64,000 bases of DNA from Crocodylus rhombifer (GCA_038503035.1 JAVSML010024358.1:434001-498000); one strand, 5' to 3'. Counted from the stretch's first letter, positions 1 to 11,845 are shown. Notes: generated by a model not told the origin, from the letters alone. Numbers and translations: made by a program.

Positions 1-450
1 CAAAATAAAACACTTGCGAGAAATTTTAGTTTCTAAACCCTACAGCTGTGGAGTGAAGCACTGGGCCCCACGTAGCTCAGGAGCTGTGCAGGCAGCCCCT
101 GCAGGCAGCCCGGGAAGGCAGGCTCCAAAGAAGGAAAAAAAAACAAAACAAAGCTGCAAGCCTGATCTTTGCTGCCTGTCCCCTGCCCTCTCCCCACCCT
201 GGAAAATGCTTGCCTGCCTGGGCTGTGCGGGGACCAGGTGCTTTCCTCTGTGGCTGTGTTGCCTCATGGGACTGCCTGAACTGGGTGCCTGTGAGTGGGT
301 GCTGGCTGGTGAGGGGGGGGGTGGGGGCGGGCTGCTACTGTGGAGGGTAACACTAGCTGCCCCTCCCTGCAGCTCAGGGACTGCTCTGCCTGCCAGCAGC
401 TCTCCCCTCCCTGCTGTTGGAGAGGTAGATAAGGAAAGGATGGGGCTTCA
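1..450. other. GC-rich non-coding segment
   Basis: This GC-rich stretch contains a 150-codon plus-strand frame (14-466) and overlapping minus-strand frames. The predicted peptides are Gly/Ala/Cys/Ser-rich, show no domain I recognise, and look like chance frames of GC-rich DNA. A pure G tract runs from about 313 to 332. No promoter, splice signal or homology to a known gene was recognised. It may be part of an unidentified repeat ending in the hairpin at 459-525. Confidence 0.35.
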
Positions 451-458
451 ACATGGGC

Positions 459-525
459 GTACATGATATGGAGGTTTATTTTGCCCTAAATTGAAGATGT
501 GTTTTTAAACCCCCATATCATGTAC
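459..525. repeat. Inverted repeat with 13-bp perfect arms
   Basis: The 13-mer GTACATGATATGG at 459-471 returns as its exact reverse complement at 513-525, with a 41-base loop. Similarity weakly extends outward (GGGC against GGGG) and inward (AGGTTTA against GGGTTTA). It resembles the end of a small foldback or MITE-type element. No target duplication was identified. Confidence 0.6.
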
Positions 526-723
526 CCCCACTGATGCTTACAGAACTCTTCTAGAAATTAAAGGAAATATGGCTTCAAATCCCTCTCTGGATGAGGGTGG
601 TTTAGAGCCTACATCTCTCACTCCCTGGGGTCATGGCAGAACTATTAGGCTATAACAGCATCTGACTGGCAGCACCCAATAGTTATGCATTTTTGTCTGG
701 CCAGAGCGCAACCTACTGATCAT

Positions 724-957
724 CAGGGATCCTGGTTTCCTCTGATTAAAAAAAAACAAACAAACCAATTTTTGGATTTTAAAAAAGTAACCCCAAATTC
801 ACATTTTTCTGTGATCAAAATAAAATGCCACTGATATATAAATATGTATATATTAATGTCGTTTCATTTTAATCATGGGAAAATGGATTTTGGGTTACTT
901 TTTAAAATCTGAAAATTGGTTTGCTTGTTTTTTAATCAGAGAAAACCAGGAACCCTG
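724..957. mobile_element. Palindromic hAT-type MITE (234 bp)
   Basis: Nearly the whole element is an imperfect palindrome. It opens with CAGGGATCCTGG, and its right end is the reverse complement of CAGGGTTCCTGG. The arms continue through CTCTGATTAAAAA, AACCAATTTT and AAAAGTAACCC to a TA-rich centre at about 830-860. Flanks are CTGATCAT (716-723) and CTGATTAT (958-965), an 8-bp target duplication with one mismatch. CAGGG ends with an 8-bp duplication are the standard signature of hAT transposons. There is no coding capacity, so mobility would need a transposase in trans. Related ends occur at 26879-26910 and 29386. Confidence 0.88.
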
Positions 958-1000
958 CTGATTATCTTCACAAAATGTTCTGCATGCCTTACACATTTGC

Positions 1001-1040
1001 TACTGCTGCTGCTGTTACTACTGCTATTATTATTATTATG
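1001..1040. repeat. Trinucleotide microsatellite
   Basis: A run of TGC/TAC units grades into a TTA/ATT run, an imperfect trinucleotide microsatellite of about 40 bases. Confidence 0.7.
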
Positions 1041-2097
1041 TTTTGCCTTTTGTGATGCTTAGGCTATACATTGGTCCATAACACCTATGTTCTGGATTGT
1101 GTGGTTTCTGCTCTTTTCTGGATTCTTTTAGCTTGAACTTATGCATTTATTCTGTGCAAGTGTTTGTTATTGTTTGAATCCTTACCTTATACAGTTCTAT
1201 AGGCATTGGTTTAGGGTTAGATATGTGTTTCACAAATGTTTTTGTCTTTAATTAGGTAATCATTAATGTGCCCAGATTTACATGTAAAGACTACAGTTCT
1301 TAATTTTGCAGTGGACACATTTCTTTTGTTTGCCCTTTCGGTTTTGGATAAAAACACAGTATCTTTCTACATATTTATTTTATCTCATGTCACAGTGCTC
1401 ATGAAACATTTTTATCAGTCCTGGTAACGCTCATTATTCCTGACAATAGTGTCCCACTCACTTTCCCCTTTCAAATTTACATCCATTATGATCAGTTCTG
1501 TATGTATTCTCAATTTCTTACTTCCACATGTGTGCAAGATTATTTGCTTAGGAATCCAGTCTCCCTAATGGTCTGAGACCCTCCACGTTGCCTATTACTA
1601 ATGTTTCCAAGAGCACCTTTGTTTACCTGTTAATCAAAATCTCTTTGTTACTGGTGTCTCACATGACTGACTGCTGCCACCAGGTTTCATGTGCCACATA
1701 CTAGATGATATGAGAGGACTCCATATACCTAAAATTAAGAGATTTTTAATTAAGAAAATTGTTTATAAAGATGGTACAATTGCAGCTAACATTCTAGCCC
1801 AGTGCACCCAACCTGTTTTCCAATGCCTCCTTCCTGCAACCTGTTTCTCCCTGCAAGTTCAATGCAGGTTGTTGACTCATGAATTTTACATTCATGTGAG
1901 AGAGGAAAAAAATGAGACCAGTCAGCCAAAAAACATTAAAATCTCCAGCCTTTGGGAGAGGCTTGGAATTATTGTAATCACTTTTCCTTGCTGTTTAATG
2001 GTTGTCCTTTTTTTATGAAATACAATTGCCAGTAGAAAGATGAAGAAAAATGATAAGCAAAATGTTATCAATGCTCCCTCTCCTGCTAATGTAAATG

Positions 2098-2131
2098 TCT
2101 TTCTTTCTTTCTTGCTTGCTTCCTTCCTTCA
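2098..2131. repeat. TTTC/TTCC microsatellite
   Basis: Imperfect tetranucleotide run of TTTC, TTGC and TTCC units, pyrimidine-only apart from two G residues. Confidence 0.7.
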
Positions 2132-2164
2132 TTGGTGTCACCGGGAAAATATTGTTTATAAAAC

Positions 2165-2226
2165 AAAATTTAATATAACCCATTAAATTATTATAATCCA
2201 TTATATTAATATAATCCATTAATAAA
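2165..2226. repeat. AT-rich short tandem repeat
   Basis: The motif TAATCCATTA and variants recur at about 14-20 base spacing in an AT-only background, a degenerate minisatellite. Confidence 0.55.
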
Positions 2227-3842
2227 TTCTGATTACATTTACTTGAATATCTTCATTTATTTTCTTAGTCACTTCCAGGTAAGAATGAGGCTTTGTGCCA
2301 CACAAGAAATTTTCCTATACTGCAAAAAATCTTCCTAACTTATGAAAAAGAGAGAGTAATGAAAAACAATTTAGTAGTTTATGGCAGACAGAAAAGTGAA
2401 TTTGCTTGTCATTGTTCCAACATTAGGATTTGACACCTGATTCTTTTGTTTTGCAATGGGCAGATTAAATGAAAAAAAGATAGAAAAAAAAAGAGTTTGG
2501 TTCTCAGATGAAATGTCATGTAAGAATTTTTTATAAATTCAAAACAACTTAGTCATATACCCCATGTTTCACACCCAGCATTTTTGTTATCTTGACTGTA
2601 ATCACATAGTTTTAGTACTTCTAGGTATTACTAACTTTTTATGTCATGAGTTTCAAAGGCTATTGAGGTAAAACAGGACTGAGACATTCTGAGAGATTTC
2701 CACAAAAGGAAAGTCTTGGAGTACATATGATTAGCGTGGAGCAGCTGGTCGGAGCCTAGCAGAGAGAGGGCAGATTTATGAAGCCTAAAAACAAATACCA
2801 CCAGGGATAGAGGGTCATCTATAATGAATAATTTACTCGGTCAATTTGTCCTCTCTGTGGACATATGAGTTTATTCACTCTTTATTTGTTCTGTGAAATT
2901 GTTGTCATTTTTTTCAGTGAATAATTCTTTGACTATAGTTAATTTATGAACTATTTATAGTGAGCACTGTAAATTCTAATTCATCTTAGAGGTGTCATGT
3001 GGCATCATATCTGATCTCAAATTAGATGGTCTATGTAATTTACCAACAGCAATGTAAAATCCAAAGTAGGCTTGTAGGGTTTTTTCATTTGAAAACTGAT
3101 GCTGGTATATCTTCAAGTACTTATGGTTTATACTTGTTTTCCACAACTCTTTGCACTAATAACTCATGTTCACTAGGATATTCAAAGAGACTGTGCACAA
3201 CAGAAATACAGCTATAGATGATGCATGTTGGTTAAAATGTTTGACTAAATATTCAAGTAAACAGTTTTTTAGAGTAATGCATGCTAAATATGACCAAGAA
3301 CTCCATAAAAGCCCTTTATGTTAATGGTAGTCTTTTCAGCGAATTCAGTAAGCTTTTACATGATTAGAAGGTTTGCACTGGGCTTGGGACTAGGGCATGG
3401 AATCTGGCTCCATTGAAGTTAATGGCAAAATGACTGATGACCACATGTGTTTCAGGTTTTTATCCAGGGAGCTGAGAAAAGTGTTAAAGAATGAGACAGA
3501 AATGTGTACTAAAAAGAGAAATAGGAGATTGGTTTGAAACCTAAAGAGAGAGAAATTTGCTGAAAATTAGAGGTAAAAACTTAAAGGAAAATGAGAAAGA
3601 ACCACATCCCATGTTTCAGATGAAGATACTTTTGATATTACTAGTTAGTAGATCTAATCATTAAAGGATTCAATAGATGAGACAGTTTTTTTCTGAAAAA
3701 ATATGTTGAATTTCTGAGATTTTTAAACAGCTCTACAGACAGCTGGGGAAAAAAGATTCTTATTTTGAGTGAATTTTCCCAGTACAAAAAAGGCCTATGA
3801 TAACTACATTAATTGAAATACCCTCAGGGGATTGCACGTGGA

Positions 3843-3872
3843 CACACACACACGCGCACGCGCGTGCACATG
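3843..3872. repeat. Alternating purine-pyrimidine tract (CA/CG)n
   Basis: An uninterrupted alternating pyrimidine-purine run of CA units followed by CG units and a TGCACATG end. This composition favours left-handed Z-DNA. Surviving CpG steps are notable in an AT-rich, CpG-poor neighbourhood. Confidence 0.75.
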
Positions 3873-4194
3873 ATCAACTAGACTAGCCAGATATGTAGTC
3901 ACTTAATGCAAATTCAGCTGAAAACAGTTTTAAGGCTTGAAGTGCAATTCTTAATAAAGAGATTATAACTATAAGTGGACTTGGGTTCAAGTCTATAGTA
4001 TTTAACAAGGAAGAATTGCTTGAATGCATCCAACTCTTGTTATTATATTTTGCTATATTTAGTGGACAGATTTTTAGTTCAGTGGCAACTTCTTGTCCTG
4101 TCAAGACACTAACAATGTCCACCTGCTTTACCAATGGCAAGATAAGATGTTTTGATGCTTCCAGCATTGTGTCTGATAGTTGTGTGAGAGAGTT

Positions 4195-4325
4195 TTTAAT
4201 AGGTTAGATAAAAACTTGTCTAGCATGGTTTAGATAGGGATGATCCTATCTTAACTATGGTGTTGGACTAGATGATCTCCTAAAGTCCCTTTCACTATTT
4301 TTCACTATGATTTTATAACTCCCAG
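4195..4325 (+). mobile_element. CR1 LINE 3' tail fragment
   Basis: The stretch TTGGACTAGATGATCTCC followed by TAAAGTCCCTTTCACTATT matches the conserved 3' untranslated end of CR1 elements, which also ends complete copies in this window (25870-25930, 42825-42885). Only the last ~130 bases remain and they are diverged. Confidence 0.75.
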
Positions 4326-5532
4326 TCTTGACACCTATAGCCATAAAGACCAAATCATATCAAGTCACCTACAGATGAGATGAGCTCTGAAGACCTTTAG
4401 GTTTGTAAAGGGAATATTTTGCTAGACTTTTGCCCTTTCTAACTCATACTTTGCCTAGTTTATCTGACTGGCTGAGAAGGACTGATAGGTTAAAAACACT
4501 AGTAGACCCCTGTAGTAAATCTGAGATACAGCAATCATTTGCCAACTTTTCCAGTTTGTGATGAAAACTAAGAAAATTCCATATCACAAATATCCTCCTT
4601 GATAGCTCAGATTCCTCTTAGAAATGTTATGTTTGAGGGATACCTATCTTTACAAATGACTACAACCTGAGCATCTCCAAAATCATTGCTAACCACTGTA
4701 TTATCTTTACAATCAATCCAAAGCATTTTTCTAAATTTGTGATACAATGAAATGCGTTAAGCATGTACAGCTCACATTTAAAACAATACACTTTCACTGT
4801 CAAATTACATTGCTCATGTGCTATGCAAAAGATGACAGAAAAGGGTAGGTGAAATAAATAATCAAATGTGAAGGTGAGAAGCAATGCAAAACTACATTAA
4901 AGCAGTGAGTGACTTATGCCCTTGCCTAGTGTTGTGCCCTTTGGCTATGACCAGCCCTTGATGATGACTTTTCCTGGCATAATATATTACTTCAAATGCT
5001 GATGTGAACCACCAAACTCTGAACCCAGGAAAAACACTGTACTCACTATTCTTATCCCATCTCTCCTTCACTGTTTTTGAAAATCATGGGAACAGCCACA
5101 TATATATGACCATTCAGTGGGCACCTAACAGGGCATGAAATAAATAAGACATGGCAGTCTGATTTCCACCTTAGAAAGTGTATAACATACCTAACAGAGT
5201 TTATTACAGTCTAGACAATTCAGAATTCTATAGCACTGAAGTGGAGAAGGAAAGGAGCTTTTGCCAGAGCAAAACAACTTAGATTTTAAATTTATTTTTA
5301 ATACATCTGGTACACTGAGAATTACATGTATCTGTGGTTAATAACCTAAGAGTAATTTACTTTTGGAGGTTAGCAAAATATTTCTTTCTGGAGGCAATAG
5401 CTCAAATCAAGCATCAACAGAATAAAATAAGAAATGTTTGTAGTTGCAGTTCCCTTGGGGTAAGGGGAATTACTAATTACTTGTCAAAAAGGAACTGAAT
5501 CCAAAATTAAGGGTGAGGGTATAAATTTTAAT
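4326..5532. other. Unique AT-rich DNA, no gene seen
   Basis: Short frames only. No repeat family, RNA gene or regulatory element was recognised. Confidence 0.5.
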
Positions 5533-6012
5533 GGGCTGTGTCCACACAAGCATGGACATTTGGTTCCCCAGGAACAACTAGCAGTGGGACACGTTATGCC
5601 ACTGCTAGCTGTCCCCAGGGAATGCCTGTGCCATGTGCACACTGGTGAGTGGCAGGTTATCCCAGGTAGGGTAAGGGAGGCAGGGGCTGGCACTGGGCTG
5701 GCCCAGGTAGCCTTACCCAGGGTCTTGGGAGCCTCCTAGGGTTGCAGCAGCAGTGATCCTACCACTTGGACCCTGGCCAGCAGCTGGAGTGTGGCTCTGG
5801 CCAGCCAGGCTTCAGTTTAAGCTGCACATGCTGCCCCCACATGTGCCACTCTGCTTTTTTTTGTTATTTATAGTTATTTTTGACCCCTGAATATTTCCCC
5901 CACCTCCCATGTTGCTCCCTTGCAGTGCAGAGAACAACTGAATGTGTGGTATGTGGCGCCACAGCCATAACCACAGTGCCACATACCACACTGCCATGCT
6001 TATCTGGACACA
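5533..6012. mobile_element. MITE with TIRs and internal hairpins (~480 bp)
   Basis: The left end GGCTGTGTCCACACAAGCAT pairs with the right end, where ATGCTTATCTGGACACAGCC is its imperfect reverse complement. A possible 3-bp ATG duplication flanks both ends. Inside are two strong hairpins: 5564-5617, with arms of about 24 bases that differ at a few positions, and 5944-5991, with 14-bp perfect arms and a 20-base loop. The interior is GC-rich and has no transposase. The superfamily is unclear; a 3-bp duplication would fit PIF/Harbinger, but it is too short to be decisive. Confidence 0.65.
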
Positions 6013-7356
6013 GCCATGAGGGTGAGGAAATAGAAAAGTTAAACTTCTTATTCTACCATTACCTGTATGCAAGACTTCTGCTTACTACTTAGAATGCCAA
6101 ATGCATACCGAACTGGTATATCAGTCTTATACTGGAATATGCCAGTCATCAATACAGCTACTCCTAATGTAGTTTTGCATTTACATCACAGAGAGATAAA
6201 AGTAAGGCCCAGTTTTCTTAATACTGAGGAAGATCAAGTGAGTGTCCTCTGGATATTCCTTCCCAATAGTAAGTGAGAACATTTTTCCATGTGTGTAAAT
6301 ATGTTTTCATTGAAATCTGTTTATCTGTTAATAGATAACTCTCCACTTTTATGAGAACTAGAAATGCACTGTTTAAAAAGGACAAAGATACATGTTTTAA
6401 AAAGAGACAATTTGTATACTAATGGCAAACAGTAAACACTCAGCAGTGAAATTAGTAAACAATAAGGATACTCTGTTTAGGTCCTTGGGCACGTCATGGC
6501 TGACATGTTCCAACAAAAGTACAATTCAGCATTTTTTCCTGGAATTAAACTTTTTTACTCATTTTCTCCTCAGTGCAAGTGATTCTATTGGGAATAGAAG
6601 TCTTTTCTTTTTTTGGCAGCATAGTTGCTGCCTTTGTTAGAAAAAAGTGGAGTACTGACAAGGGAATCTAGCCTGGAAGATCAGTATAATGCAGTGTTTG
6701 TATTCTTTGTACTAAAGGTATAGCTACACTGTCATAACTGCAACCCATGTAGCCATATACAAGTTAGACATACGCTAGTCTTGGTAGCACTGTAGTAAAG
6801 GATATTTTATGGGTTCCAGTTTTTGCTGAGAAACTGTGTAAATATTCGAGGGGTTAGCTTGTGCTGAGCTGAGGGCTACTATAAATTTAAAGCTAACTTA
6901 GTTATTTTTGCACTACAGTGCAGTCACAGAGTATTTTAGTTGAATTAGTCATTTTCAAGCCATTATATTTTGTCAATTAAAATTATTGTTGACAAACTCA
7001 ACCTGAAAAAGTATATAATTTCTTGAGAGCAGAGGGGCTGGTCTGTCAGTCTTATACTATAGCCATCATCTTGGTATTTGCGTACATGGCTGATTACCTG
7101 ACACAAGTCAGCATTATGCTAAGGCGGCGCACTAATTCTGTGCATGCCAGCTTCCTAATATTGTGATGCAATGCTCACACAGGAGTTCTGCTTCCAGTCT
7201 GAGACTTAGTATGAGCAGAGCAACAGCACTACCTTTGCATCCAGTAGTAAGACCTTACATGACCAAGAAAATTTGAAAGGATACCCTGACTCAGATTTGG
7301 TCTGAAGTACCTTTGAGACACACTTCCAAAGGAATTCTCATTCTTTCAGGGGTGCT
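6013..7356. other. Unique AT-rich DNA, no gene seen
   Basis: Chance frames only (up to about 70 codons). No repeat family was recognised. Confidence 0.5.
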
Positions 7357-7790
7357 CTTTTTTTTTTTTTTTCTTTTTTAAGGCTGGAAGGGACTTCAGA
7401 AGATCATTGAGTCCAGCCCCCTGCCTGAAGGGCAGGAAGTCAGCTGGGGTCATAGGATCCCAGCAAAATAAGCATCCAATTTACTCTTGAAGGTGTTCAA
7501 TGTAGATGCTTGAACCACCTTCAATGGCAGCTGTTGTTCCAGATCTTGGGGGCTCAGACAGTAAAGAAATTCTTCCCTATGTCCAGCCTGAAATGGTCTT
7601 GCTGTGGTTTATAACCATTCAACCTCATCATCCCTTGGGGCACTCTGGAGCAAACGTTCCCCCAGATACTGGTGGTCACCCCTGATATACTTATAGGTGG
7701 CCATCAGATACTTATAGGTATCTTCTCCTGTCCACTGTTTATCCACTGAGAATAGACTGATTTTGCTCCAAAGGTCACCTTCCTAATCAA
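7357..7790 (-). mobile_element. CR1 LINE 3' end, 5'-truncated
   Basis: A T-rich tract (7357-7379) is followed by AGGCTGGAAGGGACTTCAGA, the reverse complement of the CR1 3' end. Next come the antisense of the C-terminal CR1 ORF2 segment and the segment around GTGGTCACC that corresponds to the conserved LVTTYKFI-like stretch. Only the last ~400 bases of a CR1 remain, oriented on the minus strand, with many indels. Confidence 0.8.
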
Positions 7791-9544
7791 TCAGCTTTCC
7801 CCATCTTACCCAGGTTTTACCAGTTCTTACCAGAGGCAATTTTGCCAACTAGAAGAATTGCACCCTTGTCTGATCACATGTTCTGAAACTTTAAAACCCA
7901 TTTCCATAAAAAGGCCTGCCTATATGATAAAATACTCTTAGATTATTTACCAGTGGCAGAAAGTATGTTACAAAAGATATAGAAGGATTTATTATAAAAA
8001 AAAGAGCAAACAAGAAAGCAGTAACTATATGTTGATATAATACTGGAATGATGATTTTCATCCCTGCATCTTATCCCTAAGCAATAAGAATGTGGCTTCC
8101 ACTTCTCTGCTTAATGGGTTAAAAAGTAACTGTTGCCTCTGACCTTGGTGTCTGGGCTCCCTGTAACTTATTTTGTTGGCCAGAATACTCAGCCTGGTGC
8201 CTGAGGGTTTAAAGTCATTTCCTATGCCCAGGAAAACTAAAGACAAACACTCTCTCTACTAGCAAGCCTTAAGAAAGGTTATCTAGCCATTCACATTATC
8301 AACTTGATTCTTGGAGAGTCTATATTATGCATATAATTTCCTGCCCCCCCAGGATGTTTCTGTTTACCAGACCAAGTGAATATTTATAGGCTTTCAGACA
8401 TAAAGATTGCCAATCCAATATCCTAAGGCTACTGTTTCTCATTTAATTTCCCCACTGTAAGAAATGGCCTTCTCTAAATAACCTGAATATCCAGATGTCA
8501 TTCTTTATATACATTTCTTCTTTTAAAATGTAAATTCATCATTGTCTGGAAGGGCCTGGCTCATGTGCCTCAACATGTCTCCAAATATGTTTGACAGCCA
8601 TTAAACCTACTCATACCAGATGATAATTTTCAAGGATTATCTCTCTCAAATGTAAATAAGGGAGGGATACTTAAATTAATTAATATCCTACTAAATAGTC
8701 TTGGCCAAAATATAAAAACATATAAAAATTGCATTTATATCCAATACCACCACTCATAGAGACAGAACAATGATAAGATTACATATAGCTCAATTCTCCT
8801 TATATGCAGAGACTACACATACCACAACCATAAAACATTCAAGAAAACATGCAAGACATCCCATGAACACCTCAAAAACTAGTGGGCTCATGACAACTGC
8901 AATTACTGTTCTCCTTTCCAAACCCTACTTCTTCTCTTCACCCACACATACTTATTTAATAATTTATTTTAAGAAAAGTAGAGCCTATGACTGTCTGTAT
9001 TCTATTTATTCACAACTCCATCTATTCTTGCCAGCCTTCTCTATCATTTGATGATATATTAGAGAATAATCCAAGCAATGGCTACTCTAATTCCTCTCCT
9101 GGTCTTCACATGGCTCCCATTTCAGGGCCCGAAGAGTACCTGATTGTTTGTTAGAATGGCAGAGTGAGATTTCTGTTCTTTTGTTAATTGATATTCATTT
9201 TCTATATTCCAAACAGAACTGTCCTGGGAATATATAAAGGGCACATAGTCAGTTCTCTAGAAGTCTGTGAAATGATGCCTTTGACAGTGCTTATAATTAT
9301 AGCATTCAAAAACATGTATGTGACCTCAATGATTTAACTTGAATGCAGCAGCATTTGTATCCTGTTGACCAGGTGGTTTAAGGAAACAAAGAACAAATAT
9401 TTCTGGTGTATTTCATTTTATTTTAAAGATAGAAATGATAATTTAGTGAACACCTGCATTGAAAAGCTCCACTTATTTATATGCAAGAAAATATAGCTTT
9501 CAACTAATTGTCAAGTATACTGGAGTCAGAGTGCTTTTGCTATT
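7791..9544. other. Unique AT-rich DNA, no gene seen
   Basis: Chance frames only, the longest 93 codons at 8770-9051 with a Thr/His-rich composition and no domain. No repeat was confidently assigned. Confidence 0.5.
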
Positions 9545-9813
9545 TTTAGGTAGTAACTTACATAGTTATATTGGATCCTGACCCTGGATGGATGTCTATC
9601 AGCAATGAGATGTGTAATAGCTTCAATACAGATTAAAAAGAATCACAGTACAATCATACATTCTTGTCTGACCTCAGTTCTAACAGTGAAGGGCACCATT
9701 TCTGAGTCACCACTTAGTGTACTTACTGTCATGCTGTCATGAAGGAATCTGATAATGGTAACAAATTTTGGTGGACATACAGATCTCATGAGTATCTTCC
9801 ACAGGTCTCTCTG
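9545..9813 (-). pseudogene. RTE LINE reverse transcriptase, downstream part
   Basis: The minus-strand translation reads DLWKILMRSVCPPKFVTIIR followed by FLHDSMTVSTLSGDSEMVPF. This aligns with the RTE/BovB-type RT stretch around LWKILSKFGCPPKFI and the following VKQGC motif, here degraded to VRQEC. It then decays toward 9545. It is the continuation of the RTE segment at 12272-13240 (whose last codons encode the FDS-S-R-type end of the preceding motif), so the two were one element before the 9814-12271 insertion. No intact frame remains. Confidence 0.75.
9809..9813. repeat. Target duplication CTCTG, left copy
   Basis: CTCTG lies directly outside the GGCACATCTACACATG end of the 9814-12271 insertion and recurs at 12272-12276 outside the other end. 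Confidence 0.6.
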
Positions 9814-10483
9814 GGCACATCTACACATGCACTTTAATGCATATTAGCTTATTTTAAAGTGAAAGGGAGCCAATAGGCTCCCCCATGCACCTGACGAGCT
9901 TCCTGTATTGCTCTGCAGCCTTGCATGTGATTGCAGACCTAGTCATTTAAAAGTGCCATGGCATGGGGAACTGATGGGCAGAGTAAGGAAAGAAGCATGG
10001 AGGAGCCGATTAGCTCCCCGTCACCAGCAGTTACACCATTTGGATCTGAGGAATTTTATACCTGATCCCCAGAATTGCACGTCCTGCCATACTTGTCTCA
10101 GATCACAATTGTGCAATGATATTAATGTCTGCCAGGGGCCTCTGACACAAAGTTTGTGACTTCTGGTGAAACATCTGATGAAGATGTTGGCTCTAAGCCA
10201 TTCTACCTATCAAAAGCATACGATCTTAGGAAAGAAGAACTGGAAGGGACAGCATAAGGGGTGTCACATGTGCAATTAAGGAGCACAGATAAACTGGAGC
10301 TTATTGCTGTCAATTATGGCTATTGAGAAAGTTCAGAGTGGGATTAGCCAGCAGGCATCCCCCATGCTTAAGAACTCTCAAGCCCCAGCCAACCATGTAC
10401 AGTAAATGCAAGTACATCCTGCCATACTTGTATTTACAAGTACTAGCCTGTTCCAGAGTTTATTAGTTTTGTGGGTCCTAACA

Positions 10484-10565
10484 GGGACTCATGTATAGAT
10501 GTACAGACGTTTACTGCAGAGCTAATTAGGCGGCTCCATAGTAAACGTCTTGTGTAGATGCACCC
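10484..10565. mobile_element. Small palindromic MITE (~80 bp)
   Basis: The arms contain ACGTTTACTGCAGAGC on the left and GGCTCCATAGTAAACGT on the right, around a TAATTAGGC centre. The outer end reads GTGTAGATGCACCC. A second copy with the same layout is at 34943-35022. The single transcript-like strand would fold into one long hairpin. Confidence 0.65.
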
Positions 10566-11236
10566 AATGTCATCTAGTTCAGCCCACTGCCTGAGGCAGG
10601 ATCAACACTGACTAAACCAAGTGTCTGTCTAACCTACTTTTGATAGTTTCCAAGCATGGAGGGTTCAACTTCTCTAGGCAAATTGTTCCAATGCCTGACC
10701 ACTTCCGTAGCTGGAAATTTCTGCTTAATCTCTAGCCTAAATTTCCCCTGCTAAAGCTTGAAGCCATTGTTCCTACTCCTGTACTTTATGGCTATAGAGA
10801 AAAGTTCATCTCCATCCTCTATATTCCATTTCAGGTATGTGAAGTCTGTTATCAAATCGCTCTCAGTCTTTTCTTCTCCGGGCTAAATAACACTAGCTCT
10901 TTCAGTCTTTCCTCATAAGTCTTGCCTCTGACTAATCCTTTTTGTTATCCTGCACTGGATTCTCTCCAATTTTTCCACTTCTTGAAGTGTATGGCTCAAA
11001 ATTGGACATAGTTTTCCAGATGAGGTCTCACCAGTGTTGACTAGAACAGAAGAATCACTTGCTTTGGTTTGCAAGTGACATCCTTTGTAACAATGGCACA
11101 CTGTTGGCTCATGTTAAGTTTATGTTCAACTTAACCCTCAGGTTTTTCTCTGCAGTACTGCAACCAAACCAATCATTCTTCAGTCTGTATTCGTACATGT
11201 GGTTATTCTGTCCCAAGTGCAGCATCTTAATTATTA
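10566..11236 (-). mobile_element. CR1 LINE fragment, old
   Basis: On the minus strand this carries CR1 ORF2 C-terminal sequence: the frame at 10913-11101 includes LCPILSHTLQEVEKLERIQ followed by CRITKRI. This matches the LERVQRRAT segment of intact CR1 copies here. It is preceded in plus coordinates by the antisense of the 3' region. Both ends are truncated and no intact frame survives. It is nested inside the 9814-12271 element. Confidence 0.75.
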
Positions 11237-11243
11237 TACCGGT

Positions 11244-11480
11244 GGTGTGTCTACATGTGCCCCTGATTGTGAAGCTGGTACCACACAGTCCCGGTGGCAC
11301 ATGGGTTGTTTTTGACCCTATTGCGCAGTAGCAACAAGCTATTGTGTACTAGCTCATTGCTACTTCACCGAAGGAGCGGCATCACAGTTAGTGCCTGCTG
11401 ATGCTACATCACTGTAGCGATGAGCTATGTCACTGTAGCTTGTTGCTTTGGCAACATACCATCTCATGTAGATGTACACT
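11244..11480. mobile_element. TCTACATG-type MITE
   Basis: It starts GGTGTGTCTACATGTGCC and ends CTCATGTAGATGTACAC, an imperfect terminal inverted repeat. Internal motifs AGCAACAAGCTA and CTCATTGCTACT, and their inverted copies, recur in the element at 21554-21843. The two are members of one non-autonomous family. No coding capacity. Confidence 0.7.
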
Positions 11481-11486
11481 GGCTGT

Positions 11487-11845
11487 TCTTCAGTTTACAG
11501 ATGTGATATCACTAAAGGACATTTACCAGAGAAAATTCTGACCTGAAAGCTGAAAGCTGTGTATCTGAGTGGATTTTTGTGTTTGGACTCTGATAAAGCT
11601 AGTGCTGTGAAAGAATGTTTTATTAGAGCTTATGTACTGTGTTAGAGTTCAATTGTCCACTGTTGTTGCAACATGTGCCCAACAGTCAAGTCTCTTTCAA
11701 AGGGCTAGATTGTAACATTGTAAGCTGCTTAGGTTGAGGGACATTGCTTAGTGCCTTGCTCTCTTTGCTTTTCTGGAGAGGAGGTAAAGTGGGGGAGATT
11801 TATTTGCTGTGAAGTACTGAAGCATCACAAAAAATCTGTGTTCTT
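11487..11845. other. Unassigned sequence inside nested element
   Basis: AT-rich sequence with no recognised repeat or gene, lying between the MITE at 11244-11480 and the right portion of the 9814-12271 insertion. It could be the body of the outer element. Confidence 0.4.

Larger units (their letters stand above)
1041..4190. other. Unique AT-rich DNA, no gene seen
   Basis: Only short chance frames are present (longest 109 codons at 1689-2018, without recognisable domains). It holds simple repeats at 2098-2131, 2165-2226 and 3843-3872, listed separately. No interspersed repeat family was recognised with confidence. Confidence 0.5.

Noticed and set aside
14..466. 150-codon frame at the window start as a possible host gene
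   Set aside because: Low-complexity Gly/Cys/Ser composition, overlapping frames on the other strand, no domain, no splice or promoter context. Best explained by GC-rich non-coding DNA.
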